Assembly (NCBI RefSeq): GCF_029637605.1
Contig: NZ_CP121261.1
Span: forward strand, 2,790,001-2,854,000
Length of the DNA stretch: 64,000 nt
Reading direction: 5' to 3'
Origin: Achromobacter spanius
GTDB taxonomy: Bacteria > Pseudomonadota > Gammaproteobacteria > Burkholderiales > Burkholderiaceae_B
Below, one piece after another: positions 28,335 to 38,487 of this stretch. The notes below the pieces were generated by a model. That model did not search any database. It saw only the letters and a list, made by a program, of their open reading frames with translations, and was not told the DNA's origin. The translations under genes were made by a program, and so were the position numbers. Every line of letters starts with the position of its first letter. Positions within the stretch are counted from its first letter, which is position 1.

Positions 28335-31300
28335 TCAGTCTTGACCGCTAAGCGATGCGTGCAGGTCCTGCAACGGATACACCTGCAGGCCCAGACCCTG
28401 GCGCAGATACTGCATGCCTTCAACCGCGGCGCGGGCGCCGGCAATGGTGGTGAAGAAGGTGACGCGGGCAGCCAGCGATTGCGTACGGATCGTGCGCGAA
28501 TCCACGATGGCGTTGCGGCGTTCTTCGACGGTGTTGATGACCAGCGCGATTTCGCCGTTCTTCACCATGTCGACGATGTGCGGACGGCCTTCGGTGACCT
28601 TGTTGACCACTTGCACCGGAATGCCCGCGGTTTCAATTTCGGCCGCCGTGCCGCGCGTGGCAACCAGCTTGAAGCCCATGGCGTGCAGGCCGCGCGCCAC
28701 TTCCACGGCGCGGGGCTTGTCCTGGTTCTTCACGCTGATGAACACCGTGCCGGATTCCGGCAAGCGCACGCCAGCAGCCAACTGCGACTTCACGAAGGCT
28801 TCGCCGAAGCTCATGCCCACGCCCATCACTTCACCGGTCGACTTCATTTCCGGACCCAGGATGGTGTCCACGCCCGGGAACTTCACGAACGGGAACACGG
28901 CTTCCTTGACCGAAAAGTAAGGCGGCACGATTTCCTTCGTGATGCCTTGCGCCGCCAGCGTCTGGCCGGCCATGGCGCGCGCGGCGATCTTGGCCAGTTG
29001 CAGGCCGGTGGCCTTGGACACGTAGGGCACCGTGCGCGAGGCACGCGGGTTCACTTCCAGCACGTAGACGTCGCCGCCCTGGATGGCGAACTGCACGTTC
29101 ATCAGGCCGCTGACGTTCAAGGCCTTGGCCATCATCGTGGTCTGGCGCTTGATCTCGGCGATGACTTCCGCCGACAACGAGTAGGGCGGCAGGCTGCAAG
29201 CCGAGTCGCCCGAGTGCACGCCGGCCTGCTCGATGTGTTCCATGACGCCGCCGATGAAGACGGTTTCGCCGTCGGCCAGGCAGTCCACGTCGACTTCGGT
29301 GGCGTTGTTCAGGAAGCGGTCCAGCAGCACGGGCGAGTCATTGCTGACCTTCACGGCCTCGCGCATGTAGCGCTCGAGGTCTTGTTGCTCGTGCACGATT
29401 TCCATGGCGCGGCCGCCCAGCACGTAGCTGGGACGCACGACCAGCGGGTAGCCGATCTCGGTGGCGTGAGCCAGGGCCTCGCCTTCGGTGCGCGCGGTGC
29501 GGTTGGGCGGCTGACGCAGGCCCAGCTTGTTCAGCAGCTTCTGGAAGCGTTCGCGGTCTTCGGCAACGTCGATGGATTCCGGGCTGGTGCCGATGATGGG
29601 CACGCCGTTGGCTTCCAGGGCACGCGCCAGCTTCAGCGGGGTCTGGCCGCCGTACTGGACGATCATGCCAACCGGGTTTTCCTTGTGGACGATTTCCAGC
29701 ACGTCTTCCAAGGTCAGCGGTTCAAAGTACAGGCGATCGGACGTGTCGTAGTCGGTGGACACGGTTTCCGGGTTGCAGTTGACCATGATGGTCTCGTACC
29801 CGTCGTCGCGCAGCGCCAGCGCGGCGTGCACGCAGCAGTAGTCGAATTCGATGCCTTGGCCGATACGGTTCGGGCCACCGCCCAGCACGATGATTTTCTT
29901 GCGATCGGTGGGCGCGGACTCGCACTCTTCCTCGTACGTGGAGTACATGTACGCGGTGCGGGTGGCGAATTCGGCGGCGCAGGTGTCAACGCGCTTGTAG
30001 ACCGGGCGCACGTTCAACTGGTGACGCAGCTTGCGCACTTCGGATTCAGCGGAATCCAGCAGGAATGCCAGGCGGCGGTCGGAGAAACCGCGGCGCTTCA
30101 GTTCCCACAGCGTGGCGTAGTCCAGGTCGGCCAGCGTCTTTTGTTCCAGCGCCAGTTCGATGTCGACGATTTCCTTGATCTGCGACAGGAACCACGGGTC
30201 GATGTGCGTGATGTTGTGCACTTCGTCCAGCGTGAAGCCTTGCGCGAAGGCGTCGCCCACATACCAGATACGTTCCGGACCGGGCTCGCCCAGCTCGACT
30301 TGCAGCTTTTCGCGGTCGGTGGTTTTCTGGTTCAGGCCGTCAACGCCGACTTCCAGGCCACGCAGCGCCTTCTGGAACGATTCCTGGAAGGTGCGGCCGA
30401 TGGCCATGACTTCACCCACGGACTTCATCTGGGTGGTCAGGCGTGCGTCGGCGGTGGGGAATTTTTCGAAGGCGAAACGCGGCACCTTGGTGACGACGTA
30501 GTCGATCGACGGTTCGAACGAGGCGGGCGTGGCGCCGCCGGTGATTTCGTTCTTGAGCTCGTCCAGCGTGTAGCCCACGGCCAGGCGCGCGGCGACCTTG
30601 GCGATGGGAAAGCCGGTGGCCTTGGATGCCAGTGCCGACGAACGCGACACGCGCGGGTTCATCTCGATGACGATCATGCGGCCGTTCTTCGGATTGACGG
30701 CGAACTGCACGTTCGAGCCGCCCGTATCCACGCCGATCTCGCGCAATACCGCGATCGATGCGTTACGCATGATCTGGTATTCCTTGTCGGTCAGCGTCTG
30801 GGCCGGCGCCACGGTGATCGAGTCACCGGTGTGCACGCCCATCGGGTCCAGGTTTTCGATCGAGCAGACGATGATGCAGTTGTCCGCCTTGTCGCGGACC
30901 ACTTCCATCTCGAATTCCTTCCAGCCCAGCAAGGATTCTTCGATCAGCAGTTCGCTGGTCGGCGAGGCTTCCAGTCCGCGACGGCAGATCGTTTCGAATT
31001 CTTCGGCGTTGTAGGCGATACCGCCGCCCGAACCACCCATGGTGAAGCTGGGGCGGATCACGGCGGGGAAGCCCGAGGTGCCGACTTCGGCCGCGATGCG
31101 GCGCTGCACTTCCCAGGCTTCGTCCATGCTGTGGGCCACGCCCGACTTGGCCGATTCCAGGCCGATGTCGGTCATGGCCTGCTTGAACTTCTGGCGGTCT
31201 TCGGCCTTTTCGATGGCGTGCTCGTTGGCGCCGATCAGTTCCACGTTGTGCTTTTTCAGCACGCCGTGGTGGGCCAGGTCCAGTGCGCAGTTCAGCGCGG

Positions 31301-31580
31301 TCTGGCCGCCCATGGTGGGCAGCAGCGCATCGGGCTTTTCACGCTCGATGATCTTTTCAACGGCTTGCCAGGTGATGGGCTCGATGTAGGTGACGTCGGC
31401 CGTTTCCGGGTCCGTCATGATCGTGGCGGGGTTGCTGTTCACCAGAATGGTGCGGTAACCCTCAGCCTTGAGCGCCTTGCAGGCCTGTGCGCCGGAATAG
31501 TCGAATTCGCAGGCCTGCCCGATGATGATGGGGCCGGCGCCGATGATGAGTATGCTTTTTAGGTCTGTACGCTTGGGCAT
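28335..31580 (-). CDS. carB: Carbamoyl-phosphate synthase large subunit
   Basis: This 1081-aa subunit makes carbamoyl phosphate from bicarbonate, two ATP and ammonia supplied by CarA, for arginine and pyrimidine synthesis. The two homologous ATP-grasp halves are clear. The first starts [32 protein letters not shown], and the second has [26 protein letters not shown] near residue 560. [20 protein letters not shown] and [20 protein letters not shown] are the paired metal-binding segments. The C-terminal allosteric domain (from about 940, with [33 protein letters not shown]) binds UMP/ornithine in E. coli. It starts 10 bp after carA and has its own terminator. Confidence 0.98.
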   Translation of the reverse strand: MPKRTDLKSILIIGAGPIIIGQACEFDYSGAQACKALKAEGYRTILVNSNPATIMTDPETADVTYIEPITWQAVEKIIEREKPDALLPTMGGQTALNCALDLAHHGVLKKHNVELIGANEHAIEKAEDRQKFKQAMTDIGLESAKSGVAHSMDEAWEVQRRIAAEVGTSGFPAVIRPSFTMGGSGGGIAYNAEEFETICRRGLEASPTSELLIEESLLGWKEFEMEVVRDKADNCIIVCSIENLDPMGVHTGDSITVAPAQTLTDKEYQIMRNASIAVLREIGVDTGGSNVQFAVNPKNGRMIVIEMNPRVSRSSALASKATGFPIAKVAARLAVGYTLDELKNEITGGATPASFEPSIDYVVTKVPRFAFEKFPTADARLTTQMKSVGEVMAIGRTFQESFQKALRGLEVGVDGLNQKTTDREKLQVELGEPGPERIWYVGDAFAQGFTLDEVHNITHIDPWFLSQIKEIVDIELALEQKTLADLDYATLWELKRRGFSDRRLAFLLDSAESEVRKLRHQLNVRPVYKRVDTCAAEFATRTAYMYSTYEEECESAPTDRKKIIVLGGGPNRIGQGIEFDYCCVHAALALRDDGYETIMVNCNPETVSTDYDTSDRLYFEPLTLEDVLEIVHKENPVGMIVQYGGQTPLKLARALEANGVPIIGTSPESIDVAEDRERFQKLLNKLGLRQPPNRTARTEGEALAHATEIGYPLVVRPSYVLGGRAMEIVHEQQDLERYMREAVKVSNDSPVLLDRFLNNATEVDVDCLADGETVFIGGVMEHIEQAGVHSGDSACSLPPYSLSAEVIAEIKRQTTMMAKALNVSGLMNVQFAIQGGDVYVLEVNPRASRTVPYVSKATGLQLAKIAARAMAGQTLAAQGITKEIVPPYFSVKEAVFPFVKFPGVDTILGPEMKSTGEVMGVGMSFGEAFVKSQLAAGVRLPESGTVFISVKNQDKPRAVEVARGLHAMGFKLVATRGTAAEIETAGIPVQVVNKVTEGRPHIVDMVKNGEIALVINTVEERRNAIVDSRTIRTQSLAARVTFFTTIAGARAAVEGMQYLRQGLGLQVYPLQDLHASLSGQD

Positions 31581-31590
31581 GATGCAATCT

Positions 31591-32745
<1,155 letters not shown>

Positions 32746-32784
32746 AGTAAACCCCGGTTTTAGAATCGATAATCAAACCTTCGG

Positions 32785-32790
32785 ATTATA
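32785..32790 (-). promoter_or_regulatory. -10 element of carAB
   Basis: A perfect TATAAT on the minus strand lies 40 bp before the carA start. The region 17 bp upstream reads CCGGGG-like and is a poor -35, so an activator or alternative spacing may be needed. Confidence 0.5.
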
Positions 32791-32958
32791 CCTTGACCGG
32801 GCAAATTCCCCGGCGAACCGCGCCAAATAAGGCCGGGATCGCCGATTAGCCCTGCGCGGCGAGGGTACCGCCTCGCGCTTGTGGGCGACGGCGATACCGT
32901 GACGGCAGTGATACGCTAGGGAACCTTCAACCCTTGCCGTTGTGAGCCGTTACTGCCC

Positions 32959-33912
32959 ATGTCCAGCCAACTTGACGCCCTGCGCAATCACACTACCGTT
33001 GTTGCCGACACCGGCGATTTCGAAGCCATGAAGGCCTTGCGTCCGACCGACGCCACCACCAATCCGTCCCTGATTCTCAAGGCCGTTCAGCAGGATGCCT
33101 ATCGCCCCCTGCTGGAACAAACCGTGCGCGATCACCAGGGTGCGTCCGCGCCTGAGCTGGTCGACCGCCTGCTGGTGGCCTTTGGCCGCGCCATCCTGAA
33201 TATCGTGCCGGGCCGCGTATCCACCGAAGTGGATGCCCGCCTGTCGTTCGACACCCGCGCCACCATTGAGCGCGCGCGCGGCCTGATCGCCCTGTACGAA
33301 GCCGCCGGCGTGCCGCGCGAGCGCGTGCTGATCAAGATCGCATCCACCTGGGAAGGCATCCAGGCCGCCCGCGCCCTGCAAGCCGAAGGCGTGCGCTGCA
33401 ACCTGACGCTGCTGTTTTCGCTGCCCCAGGCCGTGGCCTGCGCCGACGCCCGCGTGCAACTGATTTCGCCTTTTGTCGGCCGTATCTACGACTGGCACAA
33501 GAAAAGCGCGGGCGCCGCGTGGGTGGAAACCGACAACGCCGGCCCGCAAGATCCGGGCGTGTTGTCGGTGACGCGCATATACCGGTATTACAAACAGCAC
33601 GACATTTCTACCGAAATCATGGGCGCCAGCTTCCGCAACGTGGGCCAGATCCTGGCGCTGTCGGGCTGCGACCTGCTGACCATCAGCCCGGACTTGCTCA
33701 ACCAGTTGGCCGGTACGCAAGGCGATGCCCCGGCGCAGTTGCGCGCCGACGACACGGGCCCCGCCATCGACCGTATCGGCGCGGACGAAGTCAGCTTCCG
33801 CACGCTGCTCAACGACGACGCGATGGCCAGCGAAAAGCTGTCCGAAGGCATCCGGCTGTTCGTCGCCGATGCGGTAAAGCTGGACACACTGATCGACGCG
33901 CAACGCCGCTGA
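32959..33912 (+). CDS. tal: Transaldolase
   Basis: This 317-aa enzyme of the non-oxidative pentose phosphate pathway moves a dihydroxyacetone unit from sedoheptulose-7-phosphate to glyceraldehyde-3-phosphate. [12 protein letters not shown] is the N-terminal signature. The Schiff-base lysine is K126 in [29 protein letters not shown], the phosphate site [13 protein letters not shown] and IMGASFRN are intact. Length and motifs match the E. coli TalB class. It is monocistronic, divergent from carA with 213 bp between; I see no clear promoter there for it. Confidence 0.97.
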   Translation: MSSQLDALRNHTTVVADTGDFEAMKALRPTDATTNPSLILKAVQQDAYRPLLEQTVRDHQGASAPELVDRLLVAFGRAILNIVPGRVSTEVDARLSFDTRATIERARGLIALYEAAGVPRERVLIKIASTWEGIQAARALQAEGVRCNLTLLFSLPQAVACADARVQLISPFVGRIYDWHKKSAGAAWVETDNAGPQDPGVLSVTRIYRYYKQHDISTEIMGASFRNVGQILALSGCDLLTISPDLLNQLAGTQGDAPAQLRADDTGPAIDRIGADEVSFRTLLNDDAMASEKLSEGIRLFVADAVKLDTLIDAQRR

Positions 33913-33928
33913 TCCCGTCTGCTTTAGC

Positions 33929-33959
33929 AAAAAAACAAGCGTGCCCAGGCTTTGGGCAC
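33929..33959 (-). terminator. Terminator of the CMD-like gene (opposite tal)
   Basis: GTGCCCA (33941-33947) pairs with TGGGCAC (33953-33959). On the minus strand it is followed by GCTTGTTTTTTTGC (T run about 33935-33929). It lies between the convergent tal and CMD-like genes and mainly serves the minus strand. Confidence 0.8.
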
Positions 33960-34012
33960 GCTACTTGCTGATACGCCTAATGGCCGGCTTGGCGGAGATT
34001 TTGGCGGTGGTG

Positions 34013-34540
34013 TCAGCGGTGATCGTGCGAATGCACCTGCAACGCTTCCAGAAAGCGCGACACCATGTTGTAGGCCGCGACCGTCGCAGTCAGTTCGACG
34101 ATGAGTTTTTCAGAGCCCATGGCTGCGCGGGCAGCCTGAAACACGGGTTCCGGCACCTGGACGTTGCGGGTCATGGCGTCGGTGTAGGCCAGTACGGATT
34201 TTTCGCGCTCGTCGAACAACGTTGAGTTTTCCCAATCGCCCAGGGCATCCAACTGGGCTTGCGAAACGCCTTCTTTCAGCGCGATCGGCGCATGCTGATC
34301 GGCCTCGTAGGGCGCGCCGTTAAGCGCGGCAACGCGCATGATGACCAGTTCGCGCACGTCACCGGGCAAGGTGCTCAGTTGCCGGATGGACGTCAGGTAG
34401 TTCAACCAGCCTCCGGCCACTGCGGGGCTGTGTAGCAGCATTTGGTACAGATGAAGCACGCTGCCCCGTTCGGCAACGATGCGGTCCACCAGGGGACGTG
34501 CTTCGGGATGAGACAGATCGGCGTAGGGAAGACGGGCCAT
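34013..34540 (-). CDS. Carboxymuconolactone-decarboxylase/AhpD-like protein without cysteines
   Basis: This 175-aa helical protein is of the CMD/AhpD-like superfamily, seen in ELVIMRVAALNGAPYEADQHAPIAL and the later AVLAYTDAMTRNV and VELTATVAAYNMVSRFLEAL. The usual CxxC redox pair is replaced by APYEADQH and the whole protein lacks cysteine, so it cannot act as an AhpD-type disulfide reductase. A decarboxylase-like or unknown role is more likely. The ATG at 34540 has TGGAG six bases upstream; an upstream in-frame ATG at 34600 is less likely. It diverges from the bacteriophytochrome operon with 99 bp between start codons, so the two may share control. Confidence 0.85.
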   Translation of the reverse strand: MARLPYADLSHPEARPLVDRIVAERGSVLHLYQMLLHSPAVAGGWLNYLTSIRQLSTLPGDVRELVIMRVAALNGAPYEADQHAPIALKEGVSQAQLDALGDWENSTLFDEREKSVLAYTDAMTRNVQVPEPVFQAARAAMGSEKLIVELTATVAAYNMVSRFLEALQVHSHDHR

Positions 34541-34639
34541 GGATGCTCCAGATAGTGGAAGGGGCTGCAAATGCATACATTCGAACAATATATTTGACAT
34601 AATGACAGCTCATTGCGCGTCCCAGGTACCCCACCCACA

Positions 34640-36832
34640 ATGAATGCGCCAACCCAATCCCCCACGCCAGTCACGCTCGCCAACTGCGATAGCGAACCAA
34701 TACATATACCGGGCGCCATCCAGCCGTTGGGGGCGTTGCTGGCGTTCGACGCGGATGGGGTTCTGCAATTTGCCAGCGAAAATGCGCCCGCCGTGCTTGG
34801 GGTGCCGCTGACCCTGGGCGAGTGCTGCCTGCCAGGCGCGCTGCCCGCCAGCCTGGCCGACTACCTGGCGGTGTGGCTGGACAAGTCCGATCCCGTTTTC
34901 GACCCGCTCGCGCTGGAGTTGAACGGCGCCACATTCGACGTGATAGGCCACCGCAACGAAGACGGCTTCACGATTATCGAACTGGAGCAGCGGACCCCGG
35001 CCGGCGTGGACATCGCCGACCCCGCTCTCATTTACCGCAGCATCGAACGCGTGCGCCGCGAGCGCGATATCGACGGCTTGCTCAAGAGCGCCGTACGCGA
35101 GGTGCGCCGCGCCACCGGTTTCGATCGCGTCATGGCCTACCGCTTTCATCCCGACGACAGCGGGGAAATCGTCACGGAAGAACGCCACGAATCACTGGAA
35201 GACTGGGTGGGCCGCCGCTATCCCGCAGGCGACATCCCCGCGCAGGCACGCCGCCTGTACACCGTGAACACACTGCGCCAGATTGCCGATGCGCGCTACA
35301 CGCCGGTGCGCGTGCTGGGCGCCCCCACGGCTAGCGCGCAGCCGCTGGACATGAGCTTTTCGGTGTTGCGCAGCGTGTCGCCGATCCATCTGGAATACAT
35401 GGCCAACATGGGCGTGCAGGCGTCGATGAGCTTGTCGATCGTGATCGGCGACCGGCTGTGGGGCATGATCGCCTGCCACCACTATGCGCCACGGCCCATC
35501 CCCTACCCTGCACGCCTGGCCTGCGAAGCGCTGGCGCAGGTGCTGTCGGCCGCGTTGGCCAATATCGAAGGGGCTGAACGCGCCGCCCAGGCGCGCCGCA
35601 ATGCGGCCTTGGTCAGCGAACTGACCGAACGCGCCTCCGCCTCCGAAAACCTGCATCTGGCCTTGTCGAGCGGGCCGGATACGCCCGCGTCGCTGATCGC
35701 GAACGATGCCGCGCTATGCCTATGGGGCAACAGCGTCACGGTGTTTGGCGGCATCGCCCCGCGCGGCGAGCTGGCGGGCATTCTGTGTGCCTTGGACCAA
35801 AGCGGCCAGCGCCTGGTGCATACCGACAACATCGCCCGCGACTACCCCGATCTGCAAACCGATCTGGTTCCCTATGCCGGCCTGCTGGCCTGCAAGTTCG
35901 ACCCGATGAACAACGGCTGGCTGATCTGGCTGCGCAAAGAGCAGATCGAAACGCTGGTGTGGGGCGGCAAGCCCGAGAAGCAATACGCGGTCGGCAACCA
36001 AGGCCCGCGCCTGACCCCGCGCGGCTCGTTCGAGGCCTGGCGCGAAGTGGTGCGCAATACCTGCACCGCATGGCTGCCCGCCGAGCTGGAAGCCGCCGAT
36101 AATCTGCGCGACGAACTTTCCCATATCGCCACGAGCCGGACCGCCGACGTGGACCGCGCGCGTACCGCCCTGTTGGCCATGCTGGGCCACGACCTGCGCG
36201 ACCCCTTGCAGTCCATTTCCATGGCCGCCACCCTGCTGTCCAAAACGGATTCCGGCGCGCGCATGGGCGAGCGCATCCGCTATTCCAGCGGCCGCATGCA
36301 GCGCCTGATTTCGCAGGTACTGGACCTGTCGCGCCTGCAAGGCGGCATGGGCCTGGGCATCGAGAAGCGGCCGTGCGCCCTGAGCGACCTGGTCAACGGG
36401 CTGATCGACGAAAAGCGGCAGGCCTACCCCGGCCTGCGCATCGAGCCCGATGTGGAGCCCGGCTTGACGCTGATGGCCGACACCGATCGCATCGCCCAGG
36501 TTGTGACCAACCTGATGAGCAACGCGCGCCAGCACGGCGCACCGCGTCAGCCCATCCTGGTGCATGCGCACCAGCGCGGCAACGACATTGAATTGCGCGT
36601 CACCAACCATGGCGCGCCCATTGCGCAAGAGGTGCTGACCCACCTTTTTTCGCCCTTCAAACCCGAATCGCTGGGCCAGTCGCGCAACCGCAACGGCCTG
36701 GGGCTGGGCCTGTATATCGCCGAACAGGTCGTGCGCGGCCACGACGGCGAGATCTCGGTTGCGTGCCGGGACGGGCTGGTCATTTTTACGGTGAGGCTGC
36801 CGTGCGACTTGCACGATGCGTCCGCCCCTTGA
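34640..36832 (+). CDS. bphP: Bacteriophytochrome histidine kinase BphP
   Basis: This 730-aa cytoplasmic red/far-red light sensor has PAS-GAF-PHY-HisKA-HATPase order. Cys16 (ANCDSEPIHIPGAIQPLG) is at the bacteriophytochrome biliverdin-binding position. The GAF domain has the PASDIP-type motif as PAGDIP (195-200, Asp198 kept) and the chromophore histidines CHHYAP (His280/His281). The PHY tongue carries PRGSF (460-464). The kinase H-box is GHDLRDPLQS with His517. The N-box TNLMSNARQHG and G2 box NGLGLGLYIAEQ follow; the G1 box reads NHGAPI, a variant seen in this kinase class. Oddities are QPLG for QPHG and PAGDIP for PASDIP. The ATG at 34640 is chosen; a TTG at 34613 is an alternative. Confidence 0.95.
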   Translation: MNAPTQSPTPVTLANCDSEPIHIPGAIQPLGALLAFDADGVLQFASENAPAVLGVPLTLGECCLPGALPASLADYLAVWLDKSDPVFDPLALELNGATFDVIGHRNEDGFTIIELEQRTPAGVDIADPALIYRSIERVRRERDIDGLLKSAVREVRRATGFDRVMAYRFHPDDSGEIVTEERHESLEDWVGRRYPAGDIPAQARRLYTVNTLRQIADARYTPVRVLGAPTASAQPLDMSFSVLRSVSPIHLEYMANMGVQASMSLSIVIGDRLWGMIACHHYAPRPIPYPARLACEALAQVLSAALANIEGAERAAQARRNAALVSELTERASASENLHLALSSGPDTPASLIANDAALCLWGNSVTVFGGIAPRGELAGILCALDQSGQRLVHTDNIARDYPDLQTDLVPYAGLLACKFDPMNNGWLIWLRKEQIETLVWGGKPEKQYAVGNQGPRLTPRGSFEAWREVVRNTCTAWLPAELEAADNLRDELSHIATSRTADVDRARTALLAMLGHDLRDPLQSISMAATLLSKTDSGARMGERIRYSSGRMQRLISQVLDLSRLQGGMGLGIEKRPCALSDLVNGLIDEKRQAYPGLRIEPDVEPGLTLMADTDRIAQVVTNLMSNARQHGAPRQPILVHAHQRGNDIELRVTNHGAPIAQEVLTHLFSPFKPESLGQSRNRNGLGLGLYIAEQVVRGHDGEISVACRDGLVIFTVRLPCDLHDASAP

Positions 36833-36848
36833 ACCCTGGAGACATCTT

Positions 36849-37211
36849 TTGAACGAAGTGCGCGCAGTTCGCGTCCTGCTGGTTGACGACAATGAAATGG
36901 GCTCGGAGCTGCTTGCCGAGTTCCTGGCGCTTTCGGGCGTGGAAACGCGCTGCGCCCCTTCGGGCGAAGCCGCGCTCGACATGATTGACGACTTCAGCCC
37001 CGAAGCCGTGCTGGTGGACATCCTGCTGCCCGATATGGACGGCTATGAGCTGGCGTCCCGCCTGCGCTCGCGTGGCGCACCGCCGCGCATCTATGCGCTG
37101 AGCGGCCTGGCGCGCCACGAGCGCCGTGACGCGGACGGCATGTTCGACGGCTGGATCGAAAAACCCGCCGACCCCGACGCACTGTTGGCCATTTTGCGCC
37201 AGACCCATTAG
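36849..37211 (+). CDS. Single-domain response regulator of the phytochrome operon
   Basis: This 120-aa CheY-like receiver has no output domain. The acidic pair is Asp13-Asp14 in RVLLVDDNEMG. The phosphoacceptor is Asp57 in AVLVDILLPDMDG, followed by Ser85 (YALSGLA) and the conserved Lys105 in WIEKPADPD. I place the start at TTG 36849, with GGAGA six bases before it; a longer in-frame start at 36816 lies inside bphP and has no ribosome site. It follows bphP by 16 bp and is the expected phosphoryl acceptor of BphP His517. Without an output domain it must act by protein contact or pass the phosphate on. Confidence 0.9.
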   Translation: MNEVRAVRVLLVDDNEMGSELLAEFLALSGVETRCAPSGEAALDMIDDFSPEAVLVDILLPDMDGYELASRLRSRGAPPRIYALSGLARHERRDADGMFDGWIEKPADPDALLAILRQTH

Positions 37212-37217
37212 GCCCCC

Positions 37218-37886
37218 ATGTCGATCGACACCCCCCTGAACGCCCTTGCCGCGCAAGGCGTGCGGTTCAAAGTGCTGGCGCAGGTATTTCCGGTGCTGCG
37301 CCACGAAGTCGTGGGCCCGCTGTCCAACGCCACGCTGGCCGCCGCAATGCTGCGCCAGACGCCGGATGGCGCCGATGCCGACGCCTTGCAGCAGCGCTGC
37401 CAGCGCCTGGCGGGCGACCTGACCGGCATGCTGGAAGACAGCGTCACCATCGTGCGCGAACTGGACCAATGGCTCTTGGACAGCGACGCCACCATTGCTA
37501 CCGAAGCGCTGCTGCGCGAGTGCCGCAAGCTGATGTTTTCGCATTTGCTGCTATCGCGGCACAACATCACCTGGCCCGAAGCCGTGGCCGATATCCAGGT
37601 GCCGCAGTTCACCTCGCGGTATCTGTTGCTGGCCTGGCTGCTGAGCCTCTTGTCCGTCCTTCCGCCAGACGCCACATTGACGCTGGACTGCTCGCAGCCC
37701 GATGCCTGGCACGTGCATTTTCCGGAAAGCCTGGCGTCGGCCGTGACACCAGAGGCACCGGCCTTTGCCCCCGAGGAAGTGGAACTGCTTGCCGCGGTAT
37801 CCGGCTGGCACCTGGAGCGCCAGGCGCAGTGCTGGTCGCTGTACCTGCCGGTTGCCGCCCCGGAACAATCAACAAGCGCGCCATGA
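37218..37886 (+). CDS. Degenerate histidine-kinase/ChpT-like protein, function unknown
   Basis: I do not recognise a named family. The 222-aa soluble protein begins with a helix pair carrying VLRHEVVGPLSNATLAAAML (His29), which looks like the H-box helix of a histidine-kinase dimerisation domain. A second helix follows around residues 55-90. The rest resembles a worn ATPase-like domain: a helix FTSRYLLLAWLLSLLSVLPPDATLTLDC in N-box position but no Asn, no DxGxG and no GLGL box. This layout (DHp-like helices, dead ATPase half, about 220 aa) is that of ChpT-type phosphotransferases. It lies 6 bp after the receiver gene and overlaps bphO by ATGA, so it is made together with BphP, its regulator and heme oxygenase. 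A phosphotransfer role is an inference. Confidence 0.7.
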   Translation: MSIDTPLNALAAQGVRFKVLAQVFPVLRHEVVGPLSNATLAAAMLRQTPDGADADALQQRCQRLAGDLTGMLEDSVTIVRELDQWLLDSDATIATEALLRECRKLMFSHLLLSRHNITWPEAVADIQVPQFTSRYLLLAWLLSLLSVLPPDATLTLDCSQPDAWHVHFPESLASAVTPEAPAFAPEEVELLAAVSGWHLERQAQCWSLYLPVAAPEQSTSAP

Positions 37887-38458
37887 TTTCTCCCGTTCAC
37901 CAAGTGCTTCGAGACGGCACACGCGACAGGCACGAAGCGCTGGACCAGGGTTTGGCCCTGACCAGCGGCGACATGGACCGCGCCGGGTATTTGAACTATC
38001 TGCGCGCATTGCTGGGCTGGCTGGAACCTTTGGAACAGCGCCTGTGGCAACTGGACTGGCCCGACAGCCTGCAAGCATCGGCACGCGCTGGAAAAAGTGA
38101 TTGGATCCGCGCCGACCTGGCAGCGGCGGGTGACGCGGTACCGGTGTCGTACTGCGCCGACGCACCCCGCATCGAGGCGGCAGACGCCTATGCGTTGGGG
38201 GTCGCGTATGTAGTGGAAGGGTCGCAGTTGGGCGGACGCTTTCTGGCCAAGCACCTGGCCGATGTCACACCCGCGCTGCCGCTGCGCTATCTGCGCGGCT
38301 ACGGTGAAGCGCTAGGGCCGATGTGGAAGGCGTTTCTACAGGTTCTGGACAGCGAGGCCGGCGCTCAAGGGCGCGAAGACCACGCGTTGCAAGGCGCACG
38401 CGACGCCTTCGACAGCCTCACGGCCTGGCTGCACAGCCGGCACGCGCTGCGAACCTGA
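37883..38458 (+). CDS. bphO: Biliverdin-producing heme oxygenase BphO
   Basis: This 191-aa soluble enzyme opens heme to biliverdin, the chromophore of BphP, releasing iron and CO. The proximal heme ligand is His17 in GTRDRHEALDQG. The distal helix contains YALGVAYVVEGSQLGGRFLAKHL, the glycine-rich segment typical of bacterial heme oxygenases. The size fits BphO/HemO proteins. The start ATG overlaps the stop of the upstream gene, so it is translationally coupled and supplies chromophore in step with the photoreceptor. It is the last gene of the operon and converges on an ABC permease gene. Confidence 0.92.
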   Translation: MISPVHQVLRDGTRDRHEALDQGLALTSGDMDRAGYLNYLRALLGWLEPLEQRLWQLDWPDSLQASARAGKSDWIRADLAAAGDAVPVSYCADAPRIEAADAYALGVAYVVEGSQLGGRFLAKHLADVTPALPLRYLRGYGEALGPMWKAFLQVLDSEAGAQGREDHALQGARDAFDSLTAWLHSRHALRT

Positions 38459-38487
38459 AAGGCTCGCGGCGCGGCCGCGCCGGCTGA

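Noticed and set aside
27345..31562. A 1405-codon open frame on the plus strand opposite carB
   Set aside because: It lies entirely antisense to an intact carB-SDR region and has His/Gly/Arg-rich composition typical of a GC-rich shadow frame. No domain is recognisable.
36600..36630. Loss of the G1 box in BphP (NHGAPI instead of DxGxG)
   Set aside because: The N-x-G-x-P-I form is common in this group of kinases and the other boxes are intact, so it is not evidence of a dead kinase.
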